Below are positions 1 to 7,471 of a stretch of DNA of 48,902 bases, one piece after another; the first letter of the stretch is position 1; every line of letters begins with the position of its first letter. The notes beneath the pieces are model-generated. The model made no database searches. It had not been told where the DNA came from and saw only the letters and a program-made list of their open reading frames with translations. The DNA comes from Klebsiella pneumoniae (GTDB taxonomy: Bacteria; Myxococcota_A; UBA796; GCA-2862545): the NCBI GenBank assembly GCA_945861065.1, contig CAMASI010000024.1:1-48902 (forward strand). The letters run 5' to 3'. Made by a program: the position numbers and the translations under genes.

Positions 1-136
1 CTGCGCGGCGATCCTCGACGTGTGCCGTCGCCTCAACCTCGTCGAGGACGCAACGCATCGGTCCGGTAAGGAGCAGCTCGATCGCGTCGTGGCGATGCTC
101 GTAGCCTTGGCGAAGAAGCTCCAGAATGATCGCTGA
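1..136 (+). CDS. Four-helix-bundle protein (23S rRNA intervening-sequence family), C-terminal part
   Basis: The frame is open from the left edge to a TGA at 134-136 and gives 44 residues of a C-terminus. The pattern CAAILDVCRR followed by a basic amphipathic helix ending in LVALAKKLQNDR resembles the last two helices of the four-helix-bundle family encoded in 23S rRNA intervening sequences and scattered through bacterial chromosomes. The function of this family is unknown. The start lies outside the window. The opposite strand of this segment is also open, as a continuation of the transposase relic frame, but the plus-strand reading is the one with family resemblance. The short length seen makes the assignment tentative. 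Confidence 0.6.
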   Translation, partial: CAAILDVCRRLNLVEDATHRSGKEQLDRVVAMLVALAKKLQNDR

Positions 137-167
137 CGCTTCCAGGGGCGGCGCCGGGCGCGGGGTC

Positions 168-200
168 GGGAGCGGGACCGGGAGCGGGACCGGGAGCGGG
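168..200. repeat. Short tandem repeat, 12-bp unit GGGAGCGGGACC, about 2.75 copies
   Basis: Two full GGGAGCGGGACC units followed by GGGAGCGGG lie between the four-helix-bundle stop codon and the end of the transposase homology. Read on the minus strand it gives a Pro-rich tail (PLPVPLPVPLPTP) in frame with the transposase, which is not transposase sequence. It marks the junction where the transposase C-terminus has been lost. Confidence 0.7.
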
Positions 201-227
201 CCGGGCCCGGCTTGTGGGGATCGCAAC

Positions 228-709
228 CCGAACCAGCTTTCCATCGCGGCGTTGTCGAGACAGTTGCCCCTCCGGCTCATGGAGCAGACCGCCTCGCTGT
301 CATCGAGCAGCCGCTGGTAGTCGTCGCTCGTGTCCGGGCTTTCCCGATCCGTGTGGTGGAGGAAGCCTGGACCCGGCCGACGGCGTCGGAGCGCGTCGGA
401 TAGGCCCGCCTTGGCCAATGTCCGGTCGCTGCACGGTGAGATCGCCCAGCCCACGATGCGCCGAGAGAACAGGTCCATCACCGCTGCCAGACACAACCAC
501 CCGACGGGCGTTCGGAGGTAGGTCACGTCGCCAACCCACCTTTCATTACCCTTCGAGGCCGTGAAATCGCGGTCGAGCAGGTTCGGCGCCGGGACGGCCT
601 TCGGGTCGGCCTCTGTGGTCTTGGTCCACTTGCGCACAATCCGACCCCGCAATCCTTGTGCGCGCATGACGCGGATCGGCTTTCCTGAGAGGCTGTTTAG
701 GCGGAACAT
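228..709 (-). pseudogene. IS3-family transposase (OrfB, integrase core) remnant
   Basis: The minus-strand frame contains MRAQGLRG (665-667 is its Met), then NLLDRDF, WVGDVTYLRT, VMDLFSRRIVGWA, HHTD, SMSRRGNCLDNAAMESWF. These are the landmark blocks of the IS3 OrfB integrase core. The three catalytic acidic residues are present: Asp in WVGDV, Asp in HHTD and Glu in AMESWF, with exactly 35 residues between the last two as the D,D(35)E family requires. The copy is broken at both ends. Nothing resembling OrfA or the OrfB N-terminus exists upstream of about 670, an in-frame TAG lies at 713-715, and the C-terminus after ESWFG runs into a GC-rich repeat instead of the usual SLK tail. Several family positions are altered (HHTDRESPD for the usual DRGSQY). 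No terminal inverted repeats were found. This is a decayed insertion, not a working element. Confidence 0.85.
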
Positions 710-805
710 CCTCTAAGCCCCGGCGCACGGCCCAGGCCCGGACCGCCCGGACCTCGGCCGTCACCGCGAGCGCGCGATGATACTCGTCAGGCATCGGCCG
801 AGGAC

Positions 806-1534
806 TTGGTGCTCCGAAACGTGCTCGTTAGTTTCGTTTTGACGGCGCCCACCGCGGCATACGCTGGACGGCAGCCATTCAACGAGGTCCTGGACAACGA
901 GGTCCTGCCTGCCAGGATCGCAGAACTAAACACCCGGATCACCGATCAAATCGGCACGCCGGGCGGGGAGGACGAGACCGCGTTGTGGTGGGGCGCGGCG
1001 TTAGGCCTCTCCGACCGCGTGGAACTCATGCTCCCGGCCGAGATCGCGGTCGCCCATGAGGACGGGGCCACACGAATGACGTGGTACGCGGCAGAGATTC
1101 GGTGGCGGATGGCGAAAGCGGGCCCACCACCACCCCCAGGACGCGTGGTGCCTTTGCTACGACTCAGCGTCGAACGGAAAGTCGCACGCCCGCTCCTGGA
1201 AGGAGGCGTGGACCTCGTTCTCGGCACCAATCTCACGGAAAACATCCACACTGCCGCGATGTTGGGCGGCACCGTGCTGAGCAACATCGAGGAGGTGGCG
1301 ACGCACGGTGGACTCGGCGTCACCGGAAACGTCACGGAGGCCCTTCGTGTCGGCGGCGAGGTGTTCGGTGAGGTGCCTTTGTTTCCGTCTGGAGAGGCCC
1401 CTACTGTGGCGGTGGGACCCGACATCAGCGGCACCCTAGGGGCGTTCTGGGTCACGGGTGGAACGCTGATGGGGCTCGGAACCGGGCGAGCGTACGACGT
1501 GTCCTTCCGACTTGCCTGGGGTGTAGAGTTTTGA
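806..1534 (+). CDS. Predicted outer-membrane/secreted beta-barrel-like protein
   Basis: A 242-residue protein with an N-terminal signal sequence (VLVSFVLTAPTAAYA, cleavage after AYA) and then alternating hydrophobic/polar strands rich in Gly, ending in a strand with a C-terminal aromatic residue (WGVEF). That ending is typical of outer-membrane barrels. No family could be named. The start could be TTG 806, GTG 809 or GTG 821; AGGA at 801-804 favours one of the first two. The stop overlaps the start of the cupredoxin gene by TTGA, and the cyclase follows, so the three are probably one transcript. A role as an outer-membrane partner of the copper protein is inference from position only. Confidence 0.6.
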   Translation: MVLRNVLVSFVLTAPTAAYAGRQPFNEVLDNEVLPARIAELNTRITDQIGTPGGEDETALWWGAALGLSDRVELMLPAEIAVAHEDGATRMTWYAAEIRWRMAKAGPPPPPGRVVPLLRLSVERKVARPLLEGGVDLVLGTNLTENIHTAAMLGGTVLSNIEEVATHGGLGVTGNVTEALRVGGEVFGEVPLFPSGEAPTVAVGPDISGTLGAFWVTGGTLMGLGTGRAYDVSFRLAWGVEF

Positions 1535-2220
1535 ACCGAAACCGCCTTCTCGCGTGCGGAGCTCTGTTCTTGGCCACCCTCGGCGTCGGCGCCTCCGCAG
1601 CGACCCCCACGGGTACAGTTGTCGGCAAAATCTCCGTCACGACGAAAGGTACACCGGTGACGGACGCGGCGGGGATTGTCGCTTATCTCGTCGGTTTTTC
1701 GACACCGGCCCCCGCCGTACCGGCGTCAATGACCCAAAAGGGTCACCAATTCGAGCCCTTGCTTCTGCCCGTCCTGATCGGGCAGGTCGTTCAGTTTCCC
1801 AACCTGGATTGGGACACAAGCCACAACGTGTTTTCGACGGACCCTCGCTTCAACCTCGGCCAATATCGGGCGGGTCGCGGCGCGCCTCCGTCCAAAATAT
1901 TCGACCAACCCGGACCCGTCGAAGTCTTCTGCAATATTCATCCGGAAATGGCGTCTACAATCCTCGTTCTTCCTAACAGCGCATTCGCTACCACAGCCGC
2001 CGACGGGTCCTTCACGCTCAAGGGCGTTCCCGCCGGCACCTGGGGATTGTTCGCGTACGATTGGCACGCCACGGTCCCCGCACGAGGTCAAGTCATCGTT
2101 ACGGCCGGGGGCACCACGCAGGTCGCGCTCAACATCGACCGAACCCGTTTCGATATCGCCCACAAAACGTGGGAAGGCGTGGACTATGCAGTCCGGAATT
2201 ACGCACAGCCGGCGCCCTAG
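1531..2220 (+). CDS. Periplasmic plastocyanin-like (cupredoxin) protein with C-terminal carboxypeptidase-regulatory-like fold
   Basis: A 229-residue protein with a clear Sec signal (MNRNRLLACGALFLATLG, cleavage after ASA). Residues about 75-150 carry the cupredoxin pattern: His in DTSHNVFS, then VEVFCNIHPEMAS, which supplies Cys, His and Met in the spacing of a type 1 copper site. The tail (DGSFTLKGVPAGTWGLFAYDW) looks like a CarboxypepD_reg / transthyretin-like beta-sandwich. Proteins of this layout are often annotated as methylamine-utilisation-like, although nothing here implies methylamine metabolism. It starts with TTG inside the previous stop codon (TTGA overlap), which implies coupled translation. 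The cyclase begins 5 nt downstream. Likely job: a periplasmic copper-binding or electron-transfer partner of the membrane-bound cyclase. Confidence 0.8.
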   Translation: MNRNRLLACGALFLATLGVGASAATPTGTVVGKISVTTKGTPVTDAAGIVAYLVGFSTPAPAVPASMTQKGHQFEPLLLPVLIGQVVQFPNLDWDTSHNVFSTDPRFNLGQYRAGRGAPPSKIFDQPGPVEVFCNIHPEMASTILVLPNSAFATTAADGSFTLKGVPAGTWGLFAYDWHATVPARGQVIVTAGGTTQVALNIDRTRFDIAHKTWEGVDYAVRNYAQPAP

Positions 2221-2225
2221 TTTTC

Positions 2226-4226
2226 GTGTCAATCCGAACCCGTCTGCTGTTGTTTTTTACCTTGTTTGCGCTGGGCGCGATCGGGCTGACGGCGGCCGTC
2301 AGCGCCGCCATCGTTCGTGATCGGTCTACAGCGTATGCGATCGGCGTTTTTACCTCGGCAAGGCTCCAACTTGGGCTTTCGCTTCGACAACGATACCGCG
2401 CCTTCGAAGCGACCAGCGAGTTGTCCACGACGCTAGAGGTGGTGCGCGCGGTCGCCACCTACAAGGACCGTGCGGACTGGGGCTTCGCAACGCCGGAGGA
2501 AGACGAGGCGCGACGTCGCGCGCTGCATGAGGACCTCGTCGATTCATCGTGGGGCTGGACAGGGTTGTCCGACCGCGGTTTCTTCGCCGTTGCAGACTAC
2601 AAGGGACGTGTCGCCTACGCGAGCGCAGGGCGCGACAAATGGGGCGGCGACGCGAGAGGCCTTGAGCCCGTAGCCGCGTCTTACGATGCCGCCCATGGAT
2701 TCCGGGGCGCGGGCGTCGTACCCGTCGGCGACGACGCGCTCACGGCGAGTGGCATTGCGCCGCAAGGGGCGTTTGGTTGTTTCGTCGTTTTCGCCCGTGG
2801 TGTCGCACCCACCGGAAACGCAGGTGCCGCCTTTGTAGCGGGAATCGCGGCCGACGAATTGTTGGGCGACGTGGCCCTGGTGGACTCAGGAACGCGGCTC
2901 GCGTTGGTGGGTCCTCACGGCGTTTGTGCCGGGTCGCTGCCCGATGCCGTGCGGGACGCCGGTCTCAACCTCATCGACGACGCTGCACCCGCCCAGGTCC
3001 GCGCAGAAGGGGCTCGTTGGCTCGTTCAGCGGTTCCCTCTCCGAAGCCTCGACGACAAAACGCCTATCGCCACGGTGCTCGTGGCTCGGAACCTGGACAT
3101 CGGACTGGCACTGCTCGACGACGTTTCAGTTCGGCTGGGCCTCGCCGCCATCCCCTTGCTCGGCATCGCCGTCCTTGTGGCCACCCAAATTGCAGCCCGC
3201 TTGGCCCGACCCATCATGAACCTGGAAAGCGCGGCGCGACGTGTCGCGGCGGGCGACTTGAACGTTGCCGTTCCAGTAGAGTCTGGCGACGAGATCGGCA
3301 GGCTCGGCATTGCGTTTAACCAAATGACCGAGGGCCTCCGAGACCGAGAACGCATTCGACAAACGTTTCGTCGTTATATGGCGCCAGAAATCGTGGATTA
3401 CCTGCTTTCGCACCCCGAAGCCCAAGCACTTGGAGGCGAACGTCGCACACTCTCTGTGTTGTTCTCCGACCTCGTCGGTTTCACCACCGTCGCGGAGGAC
3501 ATGGAGCCTGAGGCCGTCGTCGCACAACTCAACGAGTACTTCACGGAAGTAAGCCGACGAATTGTAGAACGTGGCGGAACCATCGACAAGTATTTGGGCG
3601 ATGCCGTGATGGCCTTCTTCGGGGCGCCCGTCCATCGCGCGGATCACCCGGCGCGGGCCTGCTTGGCTGCGCTCGACCATCTCGCCGCGCTCGACACGTT
3701 GCGTCCGAAGTGGGCTGCCGCAGGCCAAGCCGCGCTTTCCGTACGCGTCGGCGTCAATACGGGGGAAATGATCATCGGAAATATCGGCGGCGAAGAGGGC
3801 CGCGACTACACCGTGATCGGCGATGCAGTCAATCTCGCTTCCCGCTTGGAGGGCGTGAACAAAGAATACGGAACACGGATTTTGATCACCGAATCGACCT
3901 GGCTCGAAGCAAAGGACGCCGTCGCGTGGCGAGAGATCGACGTCGTCCGTGTGAAAGGAAAGGCCCGCGGCGTCCGGATCTACGAGGTGTTGGCCCATGT
4001 CGGAGGCCTGTCTGCAAGTCGCATCGACGCGGCTGCTTTCTACGAATCCGGTTTGGGTCACTATCGGCGGCGGGACTTTGCCGGGTCGATCCGCGCGTTC
4101 GAGGCGGCGCTCGTGGCAGACCCGACCGACGGACCGTCCGCTGTCCTGTTGGCGCGGTGCACGGCCTTTGAACACACACCGCCGCCTCCCGATTGGGACG
4201 GCGTATTTGAACTCACGTCCAAGTAG
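2226..4226 (+). CDS. Membrane-bound class III adenylate cyclase with extracytoplasmic sensor, HAMP and TPR-like tail
   Basis: The GTG at 2226 gives 666 residues; an upstream in-frame extension to 2061 lies inside the cupredoxin gene and is rejected. TM1 is at about 8-30, a periplasmic sensor region at about 33-295, TM2 at about 301-325 (GLAAIPLLGIAVLVATQIAA), HAMP at about 325-375, and the catalytic cyclase domain at about 400-590. Metal-binding Asp residues are in LFSDLVGFT and YLGDAVMAFFG. The Lys in TIDKYLGD and the Asp in GRDYTVIGDA are the adenine-selecting pair, and AVNLASRLE holds the transition-state Asn and Arg, so cAMP synthesis from ATP is expected. A tail of about 65 residues (FYESGLGHYRRRDFAGSIRAFEAAL) resembles one TPR unit. 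It is third in the trio with the barrel and copper proteins, so it may sense a periplasmic copper or redox cue; that is inference. Confidence 0.93.
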   Translation: MSIRTRLLLFFTLFALGAIGLTAAVSAAIVRDRSTAYAIGVFTSARLQLGLSLRQRYRAFEATSELSTTLEVVRAVATYKDRADWGFATPEEDEARRRALHEDLVDSSWGWTGLSDRGFFAVADYKGRVAYASAGRDKWGGDARGLEPVAASYDAAHGFRGAGVVPVGDDALTASGIAPQGAFGCFVVFARGVAPTGNAGAAFVAGIAADELLGDVALVDSGTRLALVGPHGVCAGSLPDAVRDAGLNLIDDAAPAQVRAEGARWLVQRFPLRSLDDKTPIATVLVARNLDIGLALLDDVSVRLGLAAIPLLGIAVLVATQIAARLARPIMNLESAARRVAAGDLNVAVPVESGDEIGRLGIAFNQMTEGLRDRERIRQTFRRYMAPEIVDYLLSHPEAQALGGERRTLSVLFSDLVGFTTVAEDMEPEAVVAQLNEYFTEVSRRIVERGGTIDKYLGDAVMAFFGAPVHRADHPARACLAALDHLAALDTLRPKWAAAGQAALSVRVGVNTGEMIIGNIGGEEGRDYTVIGDAVNLASRLEGVNKEYGTRILITESTWLEAKDAVAWREIDVVRVKGKARGVRIYEVLAHVGGLSASRIDAAAFYESGLGHYRRRDFAGSIRAFEAALVADPTDGPSAVLLARCTAFEHTPPPPDWDGVFELTSK

Positions 4227-4233
4227 GGCGTCC

Positions 4234-4239
4234 AAGGAG
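4234..4239 (+). promoter_or_regulatory. Ribosome binding site fixing the sulfatase start
   Basis: AAGGAG lies 6 nt before GTG 4246. The frame remains open far upstream (to 3997, inside the cyclase gene), but this site and the lipobox 10 residues downstream show that 4246 is the real start. Confidence 0.8.
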
Positions 4240-4245
4240 CTAGCT

Positions 4246-5835
4246 GTGCTGTGGCTTTTCTTCGTGGGCGCCTGCGACCGCTACGACCCCAGCGACATCG
4301 GGATGGCCCGTCCGCCCGAGGACCCGCCGACCCCGACGCCAGACACACCCTCGGTGACCCCCCACGTGTTGCTGGTGCTCGTGGACGACATGGGTTGGAC
4401 TGGCCCGTCGACAGACCGCACCAATCGAGGAAACGGTTCGGACTATTACCTCACCCCAACGATCGATCGCTTGGCCGCGGCAGGCGTCTCCTTCGACGCC
4501 GCCTACGCCTCTCCCGTCTGCCAAGCGAGTCGGGCCCTCATCTTGTCCGGCCAGTCCGCCGGACGAACCAAGGTGTATAGCAACGGCGACCCCAACCTGG
4601 TCGCCCCGGAGTTGCGGCTCTTCGACTTGCCCTACTACGACGACTACCTCGACACCGAAATCGTCACTCTCGCAGAAACCCTCGAGAACGCGGGTTGGAT
4701 GACCGGGCATTTCGGAAAATGGCACGTGGGCAAGGAGGGGTCCACCGGCCCAGAGGAGCAGGGCTTTGAGCTCAATCGGGGCGGAACCTCCGAGGGTCTC
4801 GTTACCGGTGGATCCGACGGGCATTTGGCCGAGTACGACGGCTCCTGGGACCTCCCCAATCTGGAGGCCAACGGCGTCCCATTTCAGTTCATGGCGGATC
4901 GCCTCACGGACGAAGTCATCGCATTTCTTGGCACCGAACCGGAGCGCGCCAAATACGCCCAGCTATGGCATTTCTCCGTCCACGCACCGGTGATGGCACT
5001 GGACGAAGACGTCGAATACTTCTCCGGGCTCACCCCCGGCGAACGACATAGCGACCCGCTGTATGCCGCGATGCAATACAATCTCGACTACAATCTCGAT
5101 CGTTTGTTGACCTACCTGGAAACGACTGAGGACGGGCGCGCGCCTGGCGCCATGCTGATCGACAACACGCTCCTGATCTTGGCCTCCGACAATGGCGGAT
5201 CCGGTGGCTACACGCTGGAGGGGGTCGATACCGGACGGGAGTTTACCAACAATCTCCCACTTTACCATGGAAAATCAACGACCTGGGAAGGCGGGGTTCG
5301 GGTTCCCGTCATTGTACGCTGGGATCGAGGCAAACAAGGTGGACGAATCGTGTCTACCCCCATCACGCTGGCGGATATTTACCCCACGGTTTGCGGCATC
5401 ACGGGCATACCCCTGCCCGAGGGCACAGCCATGGACGGAGCGGACCTTGAACCGCTCCTGGTCTCCGATGACCCCGAATGGACGAGAACGGATTCGTTTC
5501 TTCACTACCCGGTCTACTTGGACAACGGAGAGGCCTACGGCGCGGATATCCTGCGAGAAACCCCGACAAGCGTGGCGTGGCGCGGGGATTACAAGCTCAT
5601 CTACGACTGGGATCTGGGGGCGATTGAGGGAGAGCACGCCGCTTGGAAACTATTTGACCTCGCCACGGATATCGGCGAAACGGTCAACGTCGCAGACGCC
5701 AACCCGGAAATCGTGCAGTCCGTGGGCACCGCTCTCGTGGAATGGCTCGTGGCTACCGACAGCGATCCGCTCGTTGACGCGGCAACCGGGGAAATCGTCC
5801 CCTGGCCAGACCCGTCGGCGTTCACGGTGCCGTAG
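4246..5835 (+). CDS. Lipoprotein sulfatase (type I, formylglycine-dependent family)
   Basis: A 529-residue protein. It opens with a very short lipobox leader (MLWLFFVGAC, Cys at residue 10), so it is probably anchored in the envelope. The sulfatase/alkaline phosphatase fold shows LLVLVDDMGW (metal-binding Asp pair), PVCQASRALILSGQ (the formylglycine site in the form C-x-A-x-R, where the Cys would be oxidised), GKWHVGK (Lys/His of the active site), ASDNGG (metal-binding Asp-Asn) and WEGGVRVPVIVRW. The usual bacterial form is C-x-P-S-R; C-x-A-x-R is a known variant recognised by radical-SAM maturases, none of which lies in this window. The substrate cannot be told. The gene follows the cyclase by 19 nt. 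Its last 62 bp are duplicated at 7028-7089. Confidence 0.9.
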   Translation: MLWLFFVGACDRYDPSDIGMARPPEDPPTPTPDTPSVTPHVLLVLVDDMGWTGPSTDRTNRGNGSDYYLTPTIDRLAAAGVSFDAAYASPVCQASRALILSGQSAGRTKVYSNGDPNLVAPELRLFDLPYYDDYLDTEIVTLAETLENAGWMTGHFGKWHVGKEGSTGPEEQGFELNRGGTSEGLVTGGSDGHLAEYDGSWDLPNLEANGVPFQFMADRLTDEVIAFLGTEPERAKYAQLWHFSVHAPVMALDEDVEYFSGLTPGERHSDPLYAAMQYNLDYNLDRLLTYLETTEDGRAPGAMLIDNTLLILASDNGGSGGYTLEGVDTGREFTNNLPLYHGKSTTWEGGVRVPVIVRWDRGKQGGRIVSTPITLADIYPTVCGITGIPLPEGTAMDGADLEPLLVSDDPEWTRTDSFLHYPVYLDNGEAYGADILRETPTSVAWRGDYKLIYDWDLGAIEGEHAAWKLFDLATDIGETVNVADANPEIVQSVGTALVEWLVATDSDPLVDAATGEIVPWPDPSAFTVP

Positions 5836-5905
5836 GAATCCCGGTAACGAAGTCCCCACGTTCCACACCATTGCGTTGCGCTCAAACCACCCGAGGGGCA
5901 CCTCA
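5774..5905. repeat. Long direct repeat, copy 1 (matches 7028-7154)
   Basis: Positions 5774-5875 are identical over 102 bp to 7028-7129. After an extra TTGCG in this copy (5876-5880), 5881-5905 matches 7130-7154 with one mismatch. The copy spans the last codons of the sulfatase and a 3' piece of the convergent DUF192 gene. Between this copy and the lipoprotein start, 5906-6092 shows no gene or recognisable signal. Confidence 0.97.
5822..5905 (-). pseudogene. 3' fragment of the DUF192 gene carried in repeat copy 1
   Basis: The minus strand encodes the DUF192 C-terminal block [10 protein letters not shown] and then, after a 5-bp duplication (TTGCGTTGCG against TTGCG in the intact copy), shifts out of frame relative to the intact gene at 7076-7471. 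There is no upstream coding sequence. It is a by-product of the duplication, not a gene. Confidence 0.85.
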
Positions 5906-6092
5906 TCGTCGCGGCGGCGGTGGGTTGGGCGGTCCCGACCGGAGCCCTCGCCGTGCGCGGGTGGTTGGTGCCTCCGACGCAGCGGGCCGCGCCACCAGAG
6001 CGCAGCCGAAGCGGGACCCTCAGGCTGTGACAACGGTCAGGACGAACCGATTGCACAACCCGTCGGCGCGGTTATCCGGCTCCGCTCGGGGG

Positions 6093-7031
6093 TTGGCCAG
6101 GTTCCACGTGTCGAGACCTTCTTGCGGCGTGGTCTTCGCGTCGCTCGCGGCTTGGACGATAGTGGGAGGATGCGGGAATCACGGCCTGGCGACCAAACCT
6201 CCTGAAGTGGGCGTCGAGCTTTGCAACGACGGAATCGACAACGACGGGGACGGCGAGGGCGACTGCACCGACGATGACTGCGCGAACATGAGCATCTTGG
6301 GCTGCGAGTTGTGCAACAACTGTTTCGACGACGACGGCGACGGGCTCTACGACGTGGACGACCCCGACTGCGCTGGCGTCTCCATCGTGGCGTGCGATAC
6401 CGAGATTTGCGACAACGGCTACGACGACGATTTCGATGGCGCTTCCGACTGCGACGATCCCGATTGTAATGGGGCTCCGCACTGCACGACGGTCGATGGA
6501 TGGTGTCCGGGTGGCCTCGCCCTCGACAACCCCTCCTTCGAGGCCCCGGTGCTGTACCCTGGCTACGCAATAGATACGCCGGGTTGGATAACCGAGCTTT
6601 CTCTGAGCAGCCTCATCCTGTTCCCGACCGAGATCCACCTGCCGCAGACGGCTCCCCTGGCCGAACCGGCCGACGGCAAGCAGCTCCTCGTCGTCAGGGG
6701 CGGTTACACTGTGGCGCGATTGGAGACAGGCATCCAAGCGACGGTCGACACACTATACACCATGAAGTTCGCCATGGCGCGACCGGCCCATGTCGGTGAC
6801 CCCGCGTTCTATATTAAGTTCGAGCTGGGGACCCCGCAGTCGTCGGGATCCAACTCCGCCCTTTCGTCCTACATGGCCGGGAACGGTTCCTGGGAGACTT
6901 GGGACGTGGCGTTCACGACCGACGCTGTCGAGGCCGGGGACACCCTATACTTTCGCGTGCACAACGAGGGCCCGGCGTACAGTGACATCTACCTCGACAA
7001 CCTCTGCCTGACGGCCGCAACCCCGCCTTGA
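6093..7031 (+). CDS. MopE-type Asp/Cys-rich metal-binding lipoprotein with C-terminal carbohydrate-binding-like domain
   Basis: TTG 6093 (or GTG 6108) starts a lipoprotein signal ending in TIVGGC; the longer open frame to 5871 runs into the repeat and is rejected. About 312 residues. Just after the lipid-anchor Cys come three tandem units of the form C-N-DGIDNDGDG-x-DC-DDDC, C-NNCFDDDGDG-DVDDPDC and C-DNGYDDDFDG-DCDDPDC. These are the Asp-rich loops of the putative metal-binding (MopE) motif common in myxobacterial surface proteins, probably binding Ca2+. The C-terminal half starts with LDNPSFEAPV and ends with DIYLDNLCLTA, a jelly-roll pattern seen in carbohydrate-binding modules. The TGA stop (7029-7031) sits wholly inside repeat copy 2, so the natural C-terminus may have been trimmed slightly. 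Confidence 0.8.
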   Translation: MARFHVSRPSCGVVFASLAAWTIVGGCGNHGLATKPPEVGVELCNDGIDNDGDGEGDCTDDDCANMSILGCELCNNCFDDDGDGLYDVDDPDCAGVSIVACDTEICDNGYDDDFDGASDCDDPDCNGAPHCTTVDGWCPGGLALDNPSFEAPVLYPGYAIDTPGWITELSLSSLILFPTEIHLPQTAPLAEPADGKQLLVVRGGYTVARLETGIQATVDTLYTMKFAMARPAHVGDPAFYIKFELGTPQSSGSNSALSSYMAGNGSWETWDVAFTTDAVEAGDTLYFRVHNEGPAYSDIYLDNLCLTAATPP

Positions 7032-7154
7032 CGCGGCAACCGGGGAAATCGTCCCCTGGCCAGACCCGTCGGCGTTCACGGTGCCGTAGGAATCCCGGTA
7101 ACGAAGTCCCCACGTTCCACACCATTGCGCTCAAACCAGCCGAGGGGCACCTCA
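7028..7154. repeat. Long direct repeat, copy 2 (matches 5774-5905)
   Basis: This copy lies 1254 bp downstream of copy 1. It holds a vestige of the sulfatase end (the equivalent of its TAG is at 7087-7089) and the true 3' end of the DUF192 gene. The lipoprotein gene ends 4 nt into it. Confidence 0.97.
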
Positions 7155-7471
7155 AGCGCGTAGGGAACCGGGTGAACGCTGCCCACCTGTTCCTCCGATT
7201 GCGGGGCCATATCGCTGATCCGAACGATTTTCCCCTCCTCGCTGATGAACGCAATTGAAAGGGGAATCAGGGTGTTTTTCATCCAAAAATGCCGGACGGC
7301 AGAGTCCTCATAGACGAATAACATTCCGGTGCCGTCTTTGAGATCGGCCCGGTGCATGAGCCCCCGGGCGCGACTCACGTCGGTATCAGCGACCTCGACC
7401 CGGATTGCGTGCCCATCCACCGCCAGCTCGATTCCGTTCCCGCAGGCCAACATCAAGCCAATCGCATTCAT
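7076..7471 (-). CDS. DUF192 family lipoprotein
   Basis: 131 residues matching the DUF192 fold: [36 protein letters not shown] and a C-terminal [15 protein letters not shown] segment. These are small secreted or envelope proteins of unknown function. The leader is unusually short ([10 protein letters not shown], Cys at residue 10). The ATG overlaps the ruvB stop as ATGA and has AGGGAGG 5 nt upstream, so the start is firm. It is last in the ruvC-ruvA-ruvB operon; nothing ties its role to recombination except position. Its 3' end overlaps the vestigial sulfatase tail in repeat copy 2. Confidence 0.9.
   Translation of the reverse strand: MNAIGLMLACGNGIELAVDGHAIRVEVADTDVSRARGLMHRADLKDGTGMLFVYEDSAVRHFWMKNTLIPLSIAFISEEGKIVRISDMAPQSEEQVGSVHPVPYALEVPLGWFERNGVERGDFVTGIPTAP

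Noticed and set aside
718..800. Minus-strand stretch MPDEYHRALAVTAEVRAVRA upstream of the transposase relic
   Set aside because: No match to any IS3 OrfA or OrfB block and too short to assign; the frame is broken by a stop at 713-715 relative to the relic.
5650..6033. Minus-strand open frame across the sulfatase tail and repeat copy 1
   Set aside because: Arg/Pro-rich shadow; the only recognisable part is the short DUF192 fragment from the duplication.
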